From: CAYVMN01 sp964452575
GTDB taxonomy: Bacteria > Desulfobacterota > DSM-4660 > Desulfatiglandales > Desulfatiglandaceae
DNA: 13,380 nucleotides
Reading direction: 5' to 3'
Assembly: GCA_964452575.1 (NCBI GenBank)
Contig: CAYVMN010000135.1
Location: forward strand, 1-13,380
Numbering within the stretch: the first letter of the stretch is position 1; the number at the start of each line of letters is the position of its first letter. The position numbers and the translations under genes were made by a program. Under the pieces are notes generated by a model. It saw only the letters and a program-made list of their open reading frames with translations. It had not been told where the DNA came from and ran no database searches. Shown here in pieces: positions 1-7,380 of this stretch.

Positions 1-130
1 CTTTCCTGCCTGGCAGAACCTGTATTTAGAGGTAAGGGGGCGTGCCAGAGGCTGTAAAGAATTTGGGTTACGTCCTTTGGAAAAAAGACCCTCACGGTCC
101 TCTGCCTCTCTTTCAAAACTCCAAAGTGTT
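1..130. repeat. Dispersed inverted-arm repeat, copy A (right half only)
   Basis: This is the right-hand part of the element found complete at 8821-9132, cut by the window edge. It aligns to 8992-9127 at a constant offset of 8991 up to base 90, including an exact 23-base match (68-90 to 9059-9081). It is then six bases shorter before the conserved end (111-130, ending AAAGTGTT). The terminal GCGCTAAAGTGTT of copy B reads ACTCCAAAGTGTT here, so this end has diverged. It lies downstream of the leftward solute-binding protein gene. Confidence 0.85.
81..99 (-). terminator. Terminator-like hairpin in repeat copy A
   Basis: Read on the minus strand, GACC-GTGAG-GGTC is followed at once by T6. It faces the leftward solute-binding protein gene, whose stop codon is about 143 bases upstream. 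The stem is only four GC-rich pairs plus flanking A-T/G-T pairs, so efficiency is uncertain. The same arrangement recurs in the other repeat arms. Confidence 0.5.
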
Positions 131-152
131 ACCTCGCAAGAAGTCTGAAATG

Positions 153-168
153 TCCCGTTTTCGCGGGA
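153..168. repeat. REP-like GC palindrome
   Basis: TCCCG-TTTTCG-CGGGA lies inside GTCCCG...CGGGAATGACG. This resembles the short dispersed CATTCCCGCGAAA-type palindromes common in many proteobacterial genomes. It sits between the solute-binding protein gene and repeat copy A. No T-run follows on either strand, so it is not called a terminator. Confidence 0.5.
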
Positions 169-241
169 ATGACGCGGCAGCCTTTCGGTATCAACAAATT
201 GCTAGTGCTCCCCCCGTGAACGGTTATGCACATTTTTCCCC

Positions 242-1975
242 TTACTTTGGTCTTATCTGACAGAATGACCAGGTGTTGCCAATGCCTCCAACCATCTTTA
301 CCCAGCCGGTAAAGCTGTCTTTTCGAACCCCTTCGGCCAGCGTTGGACAATAGAGAGGGAGGAAGGGTAGGTCACGCATGATGATTTCCTGCATCTCCCA
401 AATGAGCGCTTTTCGTTTTTCCAAATCAATAGTACTGGCAGAGGCATCGGCGATCCGATCGAATTCGGGATTTCTATATCCGCTCGTATTCCAGCCCTTG
501 GGTCTATCATTTCTTGAGATGAAAAAATTCCTCAGGTAATCTGGGTCTAGGGAGAGGTTGCCATAGCCTAATACAAAAAGGTCAAATTGATGGCGTGTCC
601 TGACGTGTTGGATGAGGGATCCCAGGGGCATGGGTCTGGAAAAGGCGGGTATTCCGAGCATCCTGAGCCACTCCTGAAGCATGATTCCCACCATGGCCCT
701 GTGGGGATCGTAGTCTGCAGGTGGGGTCAGAATGGTAAATCTCTCCATGGGGCTGCCATCAGGCAGGATGATCCCTTCCCCATTTACCACTTTCCCTTTT
801 TCATTAACCGGAGGTCGCTCCCAGGTATAGCCTGCCTCACGGAGTATCTTGTAGGCCTTACGAATACGAGTCTCTCTGTTGAGGCCTTCTCCGTACTTCG
901 GGACATCCGGGCAATACCAGGTGATATTGCTGGGCGGCACGATTGAGTCCATCCTGACCGCATGTCCCTGTAAGATCCTTTTGACAATAAATTCCTTATC
1001 AGTTGATACGGCAATGGCCTTTCTGAGATTGACATCATCGAAAGGTTTTCTTCTTAGGTTGAAGCAGATATAATACAGGGCACTTTTCTCGCTTGAAAAT
1101 ACCTCTATCTCCTTCTCTCTTTTCAGGTCATAAAGATATCCCGGTTGGAGTCCCCACCAGAACATGTCGATCGTCCCTTTTTTAAGCGCAAGAATGGCCG
1201 CATCGGTAGTACCAAATATCTTAAATACTATGCCATCAATATAAGGGCCCAAGAGGTGTCCTTCAATTTTTTTACCTTTACCGAAAAAGTGCCTATTTTT
1301 TTCAAGGAACACGTAGGCCCCCTCTTTCCTATCTTTCAGGACAAAGGGTCCGTTGCTCTCGGGGTCGGTCACCTTGTAATTGAGGAGCCTTACCAGTGGG
1401 GTTTTTGTTTGCCTGGCATCCTCTACTATTCGGTGCCAGCGATCTTTTTGAACTACGGGTGTTGTAAGGGTCCTTGTGGCAAAGATGGCCTTGGGCTGTT
1501 TGAGGAGAAATCTGACGGTGTACCTGTCAGGAGTCTCTATGTCTCTGATGAACTCCCAATTTGACAGCATACGGGGTACCTTAAACGTCTTTATCAGATT
1601 GCCTGTAAAAGCAATGTCCTCTGAGGTCAACTCAGAACCGTCAGACCATCTCACGGGCCTGAGTTTGACGGTATAAGAAAGGGTAGCTGGATCATACACA
1701 GGATAATCTCGAGCCAGCCATGGGATGAGTTTCAGGTTTCTCGGCTCACGAATATACAAGGGTTGGTATAATTGGCTAAGGACTTTGATGGACCAGGTGT
1801 CAGAAGCCAGCCATATATTAAGTGTTTTTGGTTCTTCCAGCAATCCGATTTTAATGGTCCTCGCCTCGCATGTCCTAGATTGGCAGGGGCTTACGCAGAC
1901 ATATACGCTGACGATGAAAAGGAGGTATATGGTCAAATAGGATCGCTTCATACTACGGCTGCTAATCTTGATCAT
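242..1975 (-). CDS. ABC transporter family-5 solute-binding protein (peptide/nickel/oligopeptide type)
   Basis: Predicted 577-residue periplasmic or lipid-anchored binding protein for a peptide-like or other family-5 ligand. The N-terminus has a basic stretch (RSMKRS) and a hydrophobic core, followed by a Cys-containing end and the mature start ARTIKIGLLEEPKTLN. Family features seen are the early EPKTLNIW segment, WSDGSELTSEDIAFT (the SBP_bac_5 hallmark W.DG...T..D), SNGPFVLK and a late region ending LPFLPLYCP. The start was set at ATG 1975, because GAGGG lies just upstream; the longer frame to 2056 adds an unlikely non-signal extension with no ribosome site. A later ATG at 1951 would still keep the signal peptide. 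No permease or ATPase genes accompany it in the window. A 16-base dyad (1991-2006) lies just upstream. The ligand cannot be told from sequence. Confidence 0.9.
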   Translation of the reverse strand: MIKISSRSMKRSYLTIYLLFIVSVYVCVSPCQSRTCEARTIKIGLLEEPKTLNIWLASDTWSIKVLSQLYQPLYIREPRNLKLIPWLARDYPVYDPATLSYTVKLRPVRWSDGSELTSEDIAFTGNLIKTFKVPRMLSNWEFIRDIETPDRYTVRFLLKQPKAIFATRTLTTPVVQKDRWHRIVEDARQTKTPLVRLLNYKVTDPESNGPFVLKDRKEGAYVFLEKNRHFFGKGKKIEGHLLGPYIDGIVFKIFGTTDAAILALKKGTIDMFWWGLQPGYLYDLKREKEIEVFSSEKSALYYICFNLRRKPFDDVNLRKAIAVSTDKEFIVKRILQGHAVRMDSIVPPSNITWYCPDVPKYGEGLNRETRIRKAYKILREAGYTWERPPVNEKGKVVNGEGIILPDGSPMERFTILTPPADYDPHRAMVGIMLQEWLRMLGIPAFSRPMPLGSLIQHVRTRHQFDLFVLGYGNLSLDPDYLRNFFISRNDRPKGWNTSGYRNPEFDRIADASASTIDLEKRKALIWEMQEIIMRDLPFLPLYCPTLAEGVRKDSFTGWVKMVGGIGNTWSFCQIRPK

Positions 1976-1990
1976 GTTTCCCTCGAACAA

Positions 1991-2006
1991 CTGTTTTGTA
2001 AAACAG
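1991..2006. promoter_or_regulatory. 16-base dyad upstream of the solute-binding protein gene
   Basis: CTGTTTT-GT-AAAACAG is a perfect inverted repeat with 7-base arms, centred about 23 bases upstream of the ATG at 1975. The two-base centre is too tight for an RNA hairpin at full arm length, so a DNA operator for a dimeric regulator is the more natural reading. No regulator gene is adjacent. Confidence 0.4.
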
Positions 2007-2057
2007 GAAAGGCCGTTGAATTCATTAACATATTTGAATAGGACTATGCAAGACATT

Positions 2058-2080
2058 CAATAAGCCCCAGCCAATAAGCC
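2058..2080. repeat. Tandem 9-base direct repeat in a divergent intergenic region
   Basis: CAATAAGCC occurs at 2058-2066 and again at 2072-2080, with a period of 14 bases. It lies between the divergent solute-binding protein and inositol-phosphate synthase genes, upstream of the promoter at 2113. It could be a pair of regulator half-sites or chance. Confidence 0.25.
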
Positions 2081-2112
2081 AAGGTGGTGAAAGGAGTCCA
2101 ATAAACCCCTCG

Positions 2113-2141
2113 TTGACACACAAGTTCAATTCCCATATATT
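2113..2141 (+). promoter_or_regulatory. Sigma-70 promoter for the inositol-phosphate synthase gene
   Basis: A perfect -35 TTGACA (2113-2118) and TATATT -10 (2136-2141) are separated by exactly 17 bases. A start near 2148 would leave a leader of about 95 bases before the ATG at 2243. This is the best promoter match in the window and points at the rightward gene group. Confidence 0.75.
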
Positions 2142-2242
2142 ACAATTCTTTAAAAGGCTGAATTTATCAACTGCTAGGCGGATTCGTTGCGGTCTTCGGC
2201 GGCCATTTTCCTTGATTTCCACAGATCCTGACGAGGAGTCCC

Positions 2243-3565
2243 ATGAGACGTAGAGAAGAAATTCAGAACCCTGACGGCAAGCTGGGGATCCTTATCCCTG
2301 GTATAGGAGGCGCGGTCAGTACCACCTTTTTGGCAGGAGTTGAGGCCGTACGCCGGGGCTCGGCCATTCCCATCGGTTCACTGACTCAAATGGGAACCAT
2401 CAGGCTGGGCAAGAGATTCGAGTATCGTATTCCACCTATCAGAGATTTTGTGCCCCTGACTGGCCTGGATGACCTGGTCTTCGGGGGGTGGGATATTTTT
2501 CCAGACAATTGTTACGAAGCGGCCCTTCAAGCCGGAGTCCTCGAGACAGAACATCTGGAACCGGTACGGCCTTTTCTCGAAAAATTGAGACCCTGGCCGG
2601 CGGTTTTCAATCAGTCATTTGTGAAGAATTTAAATGGCCCAAACGTGAAGGGCCCAGCTTCTCACCCGGAACTGATTGAGGCCATCAAGGCGGATATCAA
2701 GACCTTCATAGAGGAAAATGAGGTATCTCGTTGCGTGATGATCTGGTCTGGAAGTACAGAGGCATATTTGGAGCCCAAAGAAGTTCACGGCTCCCTAAGC
2801 CGGTTTGAGGAGGCACTGGAAAGGAGCGATCCTAACATCTCTCCCAGCATGCTTTACGCCTATGCCGCTCTAAGCAGCGGTATCCCTTACATAAATGGTG
2901 CTCCCAACCTCACCGTGGATATTCCTGCCATGGAGGAGCTAGCGGAGAAGCAAGGGGTTGCGATTGCGGGAAAGGACTTTAAGACAGGGCAGACATTGAT
3001 GAAGACCATCCTGGCGCCCGGATTAAAGGCCCGCGTTCTCGGACTTACCGGTTGGTATTCCACCAACCTTCTTGGTAACCGGGATGGCAAAGTCCTGGAA
3101 GACAAAGACTCATACAGGACCAAAGAGGAGAGCAAGCTATGCGCCCTTGAGACCATCCTGCAGCCGGATGTCTACCCCGATCTCTACGGGGACTTTGAGC
3201 ACAAGGTTGTAATAAGCTATTACTCACCCCGAGGCGACCAAAAAGAAGGTTGGGACTGCATTGATATTTTTGGCTGGCTCGGCTATCCAATGCAGATTAA
3301 GGTGAATTTCCTTTGCCGAGACAGCATCCTAGCGGCGCCCCTCGTGCTCGATCTGGTCCTATTTATGGATTTGTCACAGAGGGCTGATATGGTTGGCATA
3401 CAGGAATGGCTCTCATTCTATTTTAAGAGCCCGCAATCCGCTGCTAATCTCTATGCCGAGCACGACCTTTTCATCCAATTGATGAAACTAAAGAACACCC
3501 TCCGTTTCCTTATGGGGGAGGATCAGATCACCCACCTAGGGTTAGATTACTATTACGCCATATAA
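2243..3565 (+). CDS. Inositol-3-phosphate synthase (myo-inositol-1-phosphate synthase)
   Basis: NAD-dependent conversion of D-glucose 6-phosphate to 1D-myo-inositol 3-phosphate, the first step of inositol-lipid and inositol-derived solute synthesis. The 440-residue protein has an N-terminal dinucleotide-binding segment (GILIPGIGGAVSTTF, about residues 15-29), GGWDIFPDNCYEAA near 81-94, a KTGQT segment near 247-251, LTGWYSTNLLGNRDG near 268-282, YYSPRGDQKEGWDCIDI near 326-342 and GYPMQIKVNFLCRDSILAAP near 347-366. The last two contain lysines in the region that forms the active site in this family. GAGGAG lies a few bases before the ATG. It follows a near-consensus promoter and precedes a lipase gene by 159 bases. 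Family assignment is secure; the use of the inositol (phosphatidylinositol, ether lipid or solute) is not shown. Confidence 0.93.
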   Translation: MRRREEIQNPDGKLGILIPGIGGAVSTTFLAGVEAVRRGSAIPIGSLTQMGTIRLGKRFEYRIPPIRDFVPLTGLDDLVFGGWDIFPDNCYEAALQAGVLETEHLEPVRPFLEKLRPWPAVFNQSFVKNLNGPNVKGPASHPELIEAIKADIKTFIEENEVSRCVMIWSGSTEAYLEPKEVHGSLSRFEEALERSDPNISPSMLYAYAALSSGIPYINGAPNLTVDIPAMEELAEKQGVAIAGKDFKTGQTLMKTILAPGLKARVLGLTGWYSTNLLGNRDGKVLEDKDSYRTKEESKLCALETILQPDVYPDLYGDFEHKVVISYYSPRGDQKEGWDCIDIFGWLGYPMQIKVNFLCRDSILAAPLVLDLVLFMDLSQRADMVGIQEWLSFYFKSPQSAANLYAEHDLFIQLMKLKNTLRFLMGEDQITHLGLDYYYAI

Positions 3566-3724
3566 GAGACTGAACCATGCATTAGGTCTACTTCATATTG
3601 CGAATCCGCACCTCGACCCACTGAACGCCCTTCAGCAGTCTTACGATTAAAGAAAGCCTTTTTGAACGACCGGTCAAGGAGCTTGAGGGTCAAGAAAGAT
3701 CAGTTCAACTACAACGATTAAACG

Positions 3725-4657
3725 ATGATAAGGAAACGCAAAAATATTGGTCTTGCCCTTGGTGCAGGCGGTGCGCGGGGGCTTGCTCATATCGGGGTCC
3801 TCAGGGTTTTTGAAGAGGAATCCATTCCTATCGATATGATAGTTGGCAGCAGTATCGGCGCATTGGTCGGCGGGGCCTTTGCCGGTGGGATGGGGACATA
3901 TGAACTGGAGAAAAGGCTTGAAGAATTTCTAGAGAGTTCGACCTATCAGGAGTCGGCCCTCAAGTCCATAAGGGCGGGTGAGGATTCTGAAAGGAAGTCG
4001 AGTCTCACACAGCAGATCCAGGCCTTTTTTAAGAACCGCCTTTTGCTGGTTCAGGCCATGTTTAAACCCGGTATTCTTGAGAGTGAAGATTTCCATGGCA
4101 TGATTGATTTCTTTCTTCCTGATATCGAGATCCAAGATACCTTGATACCTTTCAGGGCAGTGGCAACGGATCTCGTCAGCGGTGAGCCCGTGGTTATTTC
4201 TCAGGGTTCTCTGCGTAAGGCAGTGATGGCCAGCTGCGCGGTTCCTGGTGCAGTATCGCCGCAGTCCACTGACGGGATGCTCCTGTCTGACGGCGGCATA
4301 ATCTACATGGTTCCCACAACGGTAGCCAGGGCGGAAGGAGCGGAATATCTTGTTGCGGTTAGTGTGAACAGGGAGGTATATTCTTCCGAAAAATTCTCAA
4401 CGGCTATAGATACATATGTTCGGTCTACGACTATAGGCCTATTTCACATCGAACAGCGTTTACTCCGGGAGGCAGACATGGTAATTCTTCCAAGGGTCGG
4501 AAACTTGCACTGGACCGATTTTGGACGTGCTACAGAATTGATCTTAGAGGGAGAGAGGGCAGCCCGTGAAAGACTCCCGGACATCCAAAAGGCCTTTCAC
4601 TCCCCAATCCGGTGGTTGCCATCGAAACTGTTTAAGCGAATTTTTAAGAGGTGCTAA
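3725..4657 (+). CDS. Patatin-like phospholipase (RssA/NTE-type hydrolase)
   Basis: Serine lipid acyl hydrolase with a Ser-Asp catalytic dyad, probably acting on membrane lipids or acyl esters in the cytoplasm or at the inner membrane. In the 310-residue protein the oxyanion-hole glycine loop is GAGGARG (13-19), the nucleophile elbow is GSSIG (Ser43), and the catalytic aspartate is Asp189 in SDGG. No signal peptide or membrane segment is obvious. The length fits stand-alone bacterial patatins. The ATG is chosen because conserved family sequence begins at residue 7, although no clear Shine-Dalgarno sequence precedes it, so expression may be weak. It lies 159 bases after the inositol-phosphate synthase gene and 72 before the next gene, on the same strand. 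A link to inositol-lipid turnover is only suggested by proximity. Confidence 0.92.
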   Translation: MIRKRKNIGLALGAGGARGLAHIGVLRVFEEESIPIDMIVGSSIGALVGGAFAGGMGTYELEKRLEEFLESSTYQESALKSIRAGEDSERKSSLTQQIQAFFKNRLLLVQAMFKPGILESEDFHGMIDFFLPDIEIQDTLIPFRAVATDLVSGEPVVISQGSLRKAVMASCAVPGAVSPQSTDGMLLSDGGIIYMVPTTVARAEGAEYLVAVSVNREVYSSEKFSTAIDTYVRSTTIGLFHIEQRLLREADMVILPRVGNLHWTDFGRATELILEGERAARERLPDIQKAFHSPIRWLPSKLFKRIFKRC

Positions 4658-4729
4658 GGTCAAGACCCGGGGCCGAAAAGGATGGAAAATTTTTAGAAAT
4701 GAACAGGAGAACCGAGAAAGGAGGTCAAC

Positions 4730-5047
4730 ATGCCAAAGGCAAGAATCACAGTGGTCAAGAAGGTGAATAATAGGGATCTATATGGGGAAAACCCTCCAGC
4801 CGCCTTCGATGAGGGCAGAATCAGGCCGGAGTGTGACCGGTTTTCATTAGGGCAGGAATTCGTTGTTGAGAGCCATAACTGCCCCGAGGGTTTTTGTAAC
4901 TGGGCATTTGCCGACATACAGAGGGATCTTGTGCATGTCCTTTACGGCGGCTACTACCCCTGGATGAAAGAGAAGGGCGTGGCCATCTCATGCTGCACCG
5001 ATGGTCTCAGGCCTGTAGTTTTCAAGCTGGAGAGGATAGAGGACTGA
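4730..5047 (+). CDS. TIGR04076-family small protein
   Basis: A 105-residue soluble protein that I recognise as TIGR04076-like, a family without an established function. The matching part runs from about residue 35: C.RFSLGQEF, then CPEGFCNWA (Cys51, Cys56), a hydrophobic helix, GGYYPWMKEKG, CCTDG (Cys88, Cys89) and the closing PVVFKLER. Five cysteines could bind metal or be redox active, but this is inference. The N-terminal 30 residues are longer than I expect for the family. AAGGAGG sits five bases from the ATG, a near-ideal ribosome site. The gene ends 15 bases before the aldehyde ferredoxin oxidoreductase, which has an almost identical ribosome site, so the two are very likely cotranscribed and translated at similar levels. 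Confidence 0.8.
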   Translation: MPKARITVVKKVNNRDLYGENPPAAFDEGRIRPECDRFSLGQEFVVESHNCPEGFCNWAFADIQRDLVHVLYGGYYPWMKEKGVAISCCTDGLRPVVFKLERIED

Positions 5048-5062
5048 GGAAAGGAGGAAGCT

Positions 5063-6745
5063 ATGAAGATTCTGAAGGTCAACATGACAGAAGGCAAGAT
5101 CGAGTCGATGCCCGTGCCCGAAGGCAAGGTCCTTGGGGGCCGGGGAATGATCGACTATCTGATGACCGAGTATGGTTCGGCCACGGCCCACCCACTTTCT
5201 CCCCAGGCCTTATTCGTTGCTGCGATCGGGGTTCTGGGCGGAAGCGCCGCGCCCAACGCCCATCGAATTTCGGTAGGCGGGAAGAGCCCGTTAACAGGAG
5301 GCATCAAGGAGGCGAATGCCGGAGGCGTTGCCGGGCACAAACTTGGCCGTCTGGGTATCCAGGCAATAATGGTTGAAGGAAGGTCCGAGGAATGGCAGGT
5401 CCTAAAGTTGAACTCCAAAGGGGCGGGCCTTGAAGCTGCCGGGGACATTGTAGGCCTTAAGAACTATGCCGCATGCGAAAAGCTCCGCGAACGCTACGGT
5501 GATAAGGTCGGCATTATGATCATCGGCCCTGCGGGAGAGATGAAGATGTGTAACTCCAGCGTGGCGATCACAGATCCCGAAGGGAGACCCGCCCGTCACT
5601 GCGGCCGGGGGGGTGTTGGAGCCATCATGGGCGCCAAGGGTCTTAAGGCAGTTGTGATTGATGACTCTGGCGGTGAACTGCGTAAACCCGTAAACGAAGA
5701 GGCATTCAAGGTCGCGGTCAAGGAATGCGCGGAGGCGATTCGCAAGGGGGCCTCTACAGAGGCGTTCCACACCTTCGGGACTCCCATGTTTATTGAGGCG
5801 GACAATGAACGCGGCAGTCTCCCTACTTATAATCATAGGCAGGGTTCCTTTGAGGATGAGAAGCGGAAAAAGGTCAATGCCAATGCCATCCAGGAGACAA
5901 ACAAGTCAAGGGTCGGCAATACGGGATGTGGCCATACCTGTATGCCGGGCTGCGTCATCCAGTGTTCTCCCTTTTTTTATGACAAGGAGGGCAAATACGT
6001 CACCAGCGGGTTTGAATATGAGACCATAGCAATGCTTGGACCCAACCTGGGAGTCGATGATCTGGACGCAATTGCCAGGATGGACCGTGCCTGTGATGAA
6101 TACGGACTCGACACCATCGAAACCGGCTGCACCATTGGACTCTTGAACGACGCCAGGCTCTTTGAATTTGGGGATGCGGCCAGGGCCGAGGCCCTTATCG
6201 AGGAGATCGGGCAGGGGACTCCCCTGGGCCGGATTATCGGAAGCGGGACAGCCAATGCGGCAAAGGCCCTGGGCATCGATAGGGTCCCGGCCTGCAAAGG
6301 TCAGGGGATCCCGGCCCATGCGGCCCGTAGTTCCAAAGGATGGGCCATTGCCTATACATCAAGCCCCCAGGGTGCCGATCATACTGCCGGCGTTGTCCTG
6401 GATGAGCCCCTCTCCAGAGAGGGACAGGTCGAAAGGGGCAGGCAGTCTCAGATCCTCACGGCCGCCTTTGACTCCACGGGCCTTTGCATGTTTACCTTTC
6501 TGACTGATGCCTTTGGGATCGTCACATCCATGATCAATGCCCTCATCGGGACAAATCTCTCCGAGGACGATTATGTGCAGATGGGGAAAGATATCCTGAA
6601 GCAGGAGAGGGAGTTCAACCTCAAGGCGGGTATCGGGCCGGAGGCGGACAGGCTCCCGGATTGGATGAGGACTGATCCTCTGCCGCCAACCAATGCGGTA
6701 TTTGACGTCCCGCAGGAAGAGATAGATAATTTCTGGAATTTCTAA
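5063..6745 (+). CDS. Aldehyde ferredoxin oxidoreductase family protein (tungsten-pterin enzyme)
   Basis: Predicted oxidoreductase using a bis-pyranopterin tungsten (or molybdenum) centre and one [4Fe-4S] cluster to interconvert aldehydes and carboxylates with ferredoxin; substrate unknown. The 560 residues, at the short end for the family, cover it end to end: N-terminal LGGRGMIDYL and ISVGGKSPLTGGIKEANAGG (pterin-binding beta domain), then ARHCGRGGVGAIMGAKGLKA near 177-196. The cysteine cluster is C289-x3-C293-x3-C297-x3-C301, followed by GFEYET near 316-321 and SPQGADHT near 434-441, with Glu and His that may match the catalytic pair. A further cluster cysteine, Cys475, lies in DSTGLCMF. 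The C-terminus LPPTNAVFDVP is typical. The cysteine spacing differs from the classical CX2CX3C of Pyrococcus AOR. AAAGGAGG precedes the ATG. It is in an operon with the TIGR04076 gene and followed by a MoaD-like gene. Confidence 0.93.
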   Translation: MKILKVNMTEGKIESMPVPEGKVLGGRGMIDYLMTEYGSATAHPLSPQALFVAAIGVLGGSAAPNAHRISVGGKSPLTGGIKEANAGGVAGHKLGRLGIQAIMVEGRSEEWQVLKLNSKGAGLEAAGDIVGLKNYAACEKLRERYGDKVGIMIIGPAGEMKMCNSSVAITDPEGRPARHCGRGGVGAIMGAKGLKAVVIDDSGGELRKPVNEEAFKVAVKECAEAIRKGASTEAFHTFGTPMFIEADNERGSLPTYNHRQGSFEDEKRKKVNANAIQETNKSRVGNTGCGHTCMPGCVIQCSPFFYDKEGKYVTSGFEYETIAMLGPNLGVDDLDAIARMDRACDEYGLDTIETGCTIGLLNDARLFEFGDAARAEALIEEIGQGTPLGRIIGSGTANAAKALGIDRVPACKGQGIPAHAARSSKGWAIAYTSSPQGADHTAGVVLDEPLSREGQVERGRQSQILTAAFDSTGLCMFTFLTDAFGIVTSMINALIGTNLSEDDYVQMGKDILKQEREFNLKAGIGPEADRLPDWMRTDPLPPTNAVFDVPQEEIDNFWNF

Positions 6746-7140
6746 GATTCGAAGGGCTTAGCGGCATTTTTCAAGTCCTTCATGGCCCGCCAGGTCCCGA
6801 TCGAGGAAAGGATGCCTAAGGATCTCCTTTCTTGACGGGCCGCGGGCCTTATCTTAACTTGGGTTGGGCGGTTCCACGTTCAAGGTTCTGGGTTGATGAG
6901 CCCTGAGAGGCTCAATCCAAAAGACTTAGGTCTCCATAGAGGCGTCAAATAATTTTCACCAAATGGGTGAAAGAGGCTAAGCCAGGCATCGGACTGTAAC
7001 GTTAGGTAATGTCAATATGTTATAACTCTTGAACCTTTAACCCTGAACCTAGAACCGATTAGTTTAGGCTTAAATGGGTAGGGGGGTATCATTTCAGAAG
7101 GCTAAACTGTTACGTGGGGAGAAAAAGAGAGGGATAGGTC
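6746..7140 (+). other. 395-base non-coding gap with several hairpins
   Basis: No credible gene is seen. The gap holds a nested stem-loop at 6784-6841, dyads TGAGCC/GGCTCA (6897-6914) and TTTCACC/GGTGAAA (6954-6972), an 8-base palindrome TAACGTTA (6997-7004) and a long-range pair AGTTTAG (7061-7067) with CTAAACT (7102-7108) just before the sulfur-carrier ribosome site. A TATAAC box at 7021-7026 lacks a good -35. The region could hold the end of the oxidoreductase transcript and a structured leader for the next gene. Confidence 0.5.
6784..6841 (+). other. Nested stem-loop after the oxidoreductase gene
   Basis: The outer stem is GGCCCG (6784-6789) with CGGGCC (6836-6841). The inner stem pairs AGGAAAGGA with TCCTTTCTT (one G-T pair) around a short loop. 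A second CGGGCC at 6843-6848 offers an alternative outer partner, after which the sequence is T-rich (TTATCTTAACTT) without a clean T-run. It is either a weak terminator for the upstream operon or a structured RNA element. Confidence 0.4.
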
Positions 7141-7380
7141 ATGATCATAATGTTAGAGGTCGCTTCCATTCTCCATCAAAAAATCCCCCCTTCTGACAAA
7201 AACCTGCGTCGGGACAAGTGGGAGGTGCAGGAAGAGACCACCGTGGCTGAGGTCCTGGAGATGTTGAACCTGGGCCATATCCCTGTCATCTTAATGCTCA
7301 ACGGTCGTCAGGGGCAGAGAGACACGATCTTGAAAGAAAATGATGTCCTGAAGATCTTCTCAGCGGTCAGTGGTGGCTGA
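7141..7380 (+). CDS. MoaD/ThiS-family sulfur carrier protein
   Basis: Small ubiquitin-fold protein, 79 residues, ending in the required Gly-Gly (AVSGG), whose C-terminus would be activated and thiocarboxylated to deliver sulfur, most likely for the dithiolene of the pterin cofactor. Family features seen are the TTVAEVLEMLNL helix region (about 33-44), a strand IPVILMLNG (47-55), and the end LKENDVLKIFSAVSGG. AGAGGG at 7128-7133 with a 7-base spacer supports the first ATG. It lies 395 bases behind the oxidoreductase on the same strand, and its last 21 bases overlap the end of the convergent iron-sulfur gene. MoaD-like genes often travel with aldehyde ferredoxin oxidoreductases, which supports a cofactor role over thiamine synthesis. 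Confidence 0.88.
   Translation: MIIMLEVASILHQKIPPSDKNLRRDKWEVQEETTVAEVLEMLNLGHIPVILMLNGRQGQRDTILKENDVLKIFSAVSGG

Noticed and set aside
42..260. Rightward 72-codon open frame at the left edge
   Set aside because: It runs through repeat copy A and the REP-like palindrome, with no family resemblance; chance frame in non-coding sequence.
1145..1564. Rightward 139-codon open frame inside the solute-binding protein gene
   Set aside because: Antisense shadow of the real leftward gene; composition is not protein-like.
1976..2056. Longer start for the solute-binding protein
   Set aside because: It adds 27 residues before the signal peptide, with no ribosome site; ATG 1975 has GAGGG upstream.
5402..5836. 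Leftward 144-codon open frame inside the oxidoreductase gene
   Set aside because: Antisense shadow of a strongly supported gene; no recognisable protein features.
6784..6841. Nested hairpin as a firm intrinsic terminator of the oxidoreductase operon
   Set aside because: No continuous T-run follows the stem; listed as a structured element only.
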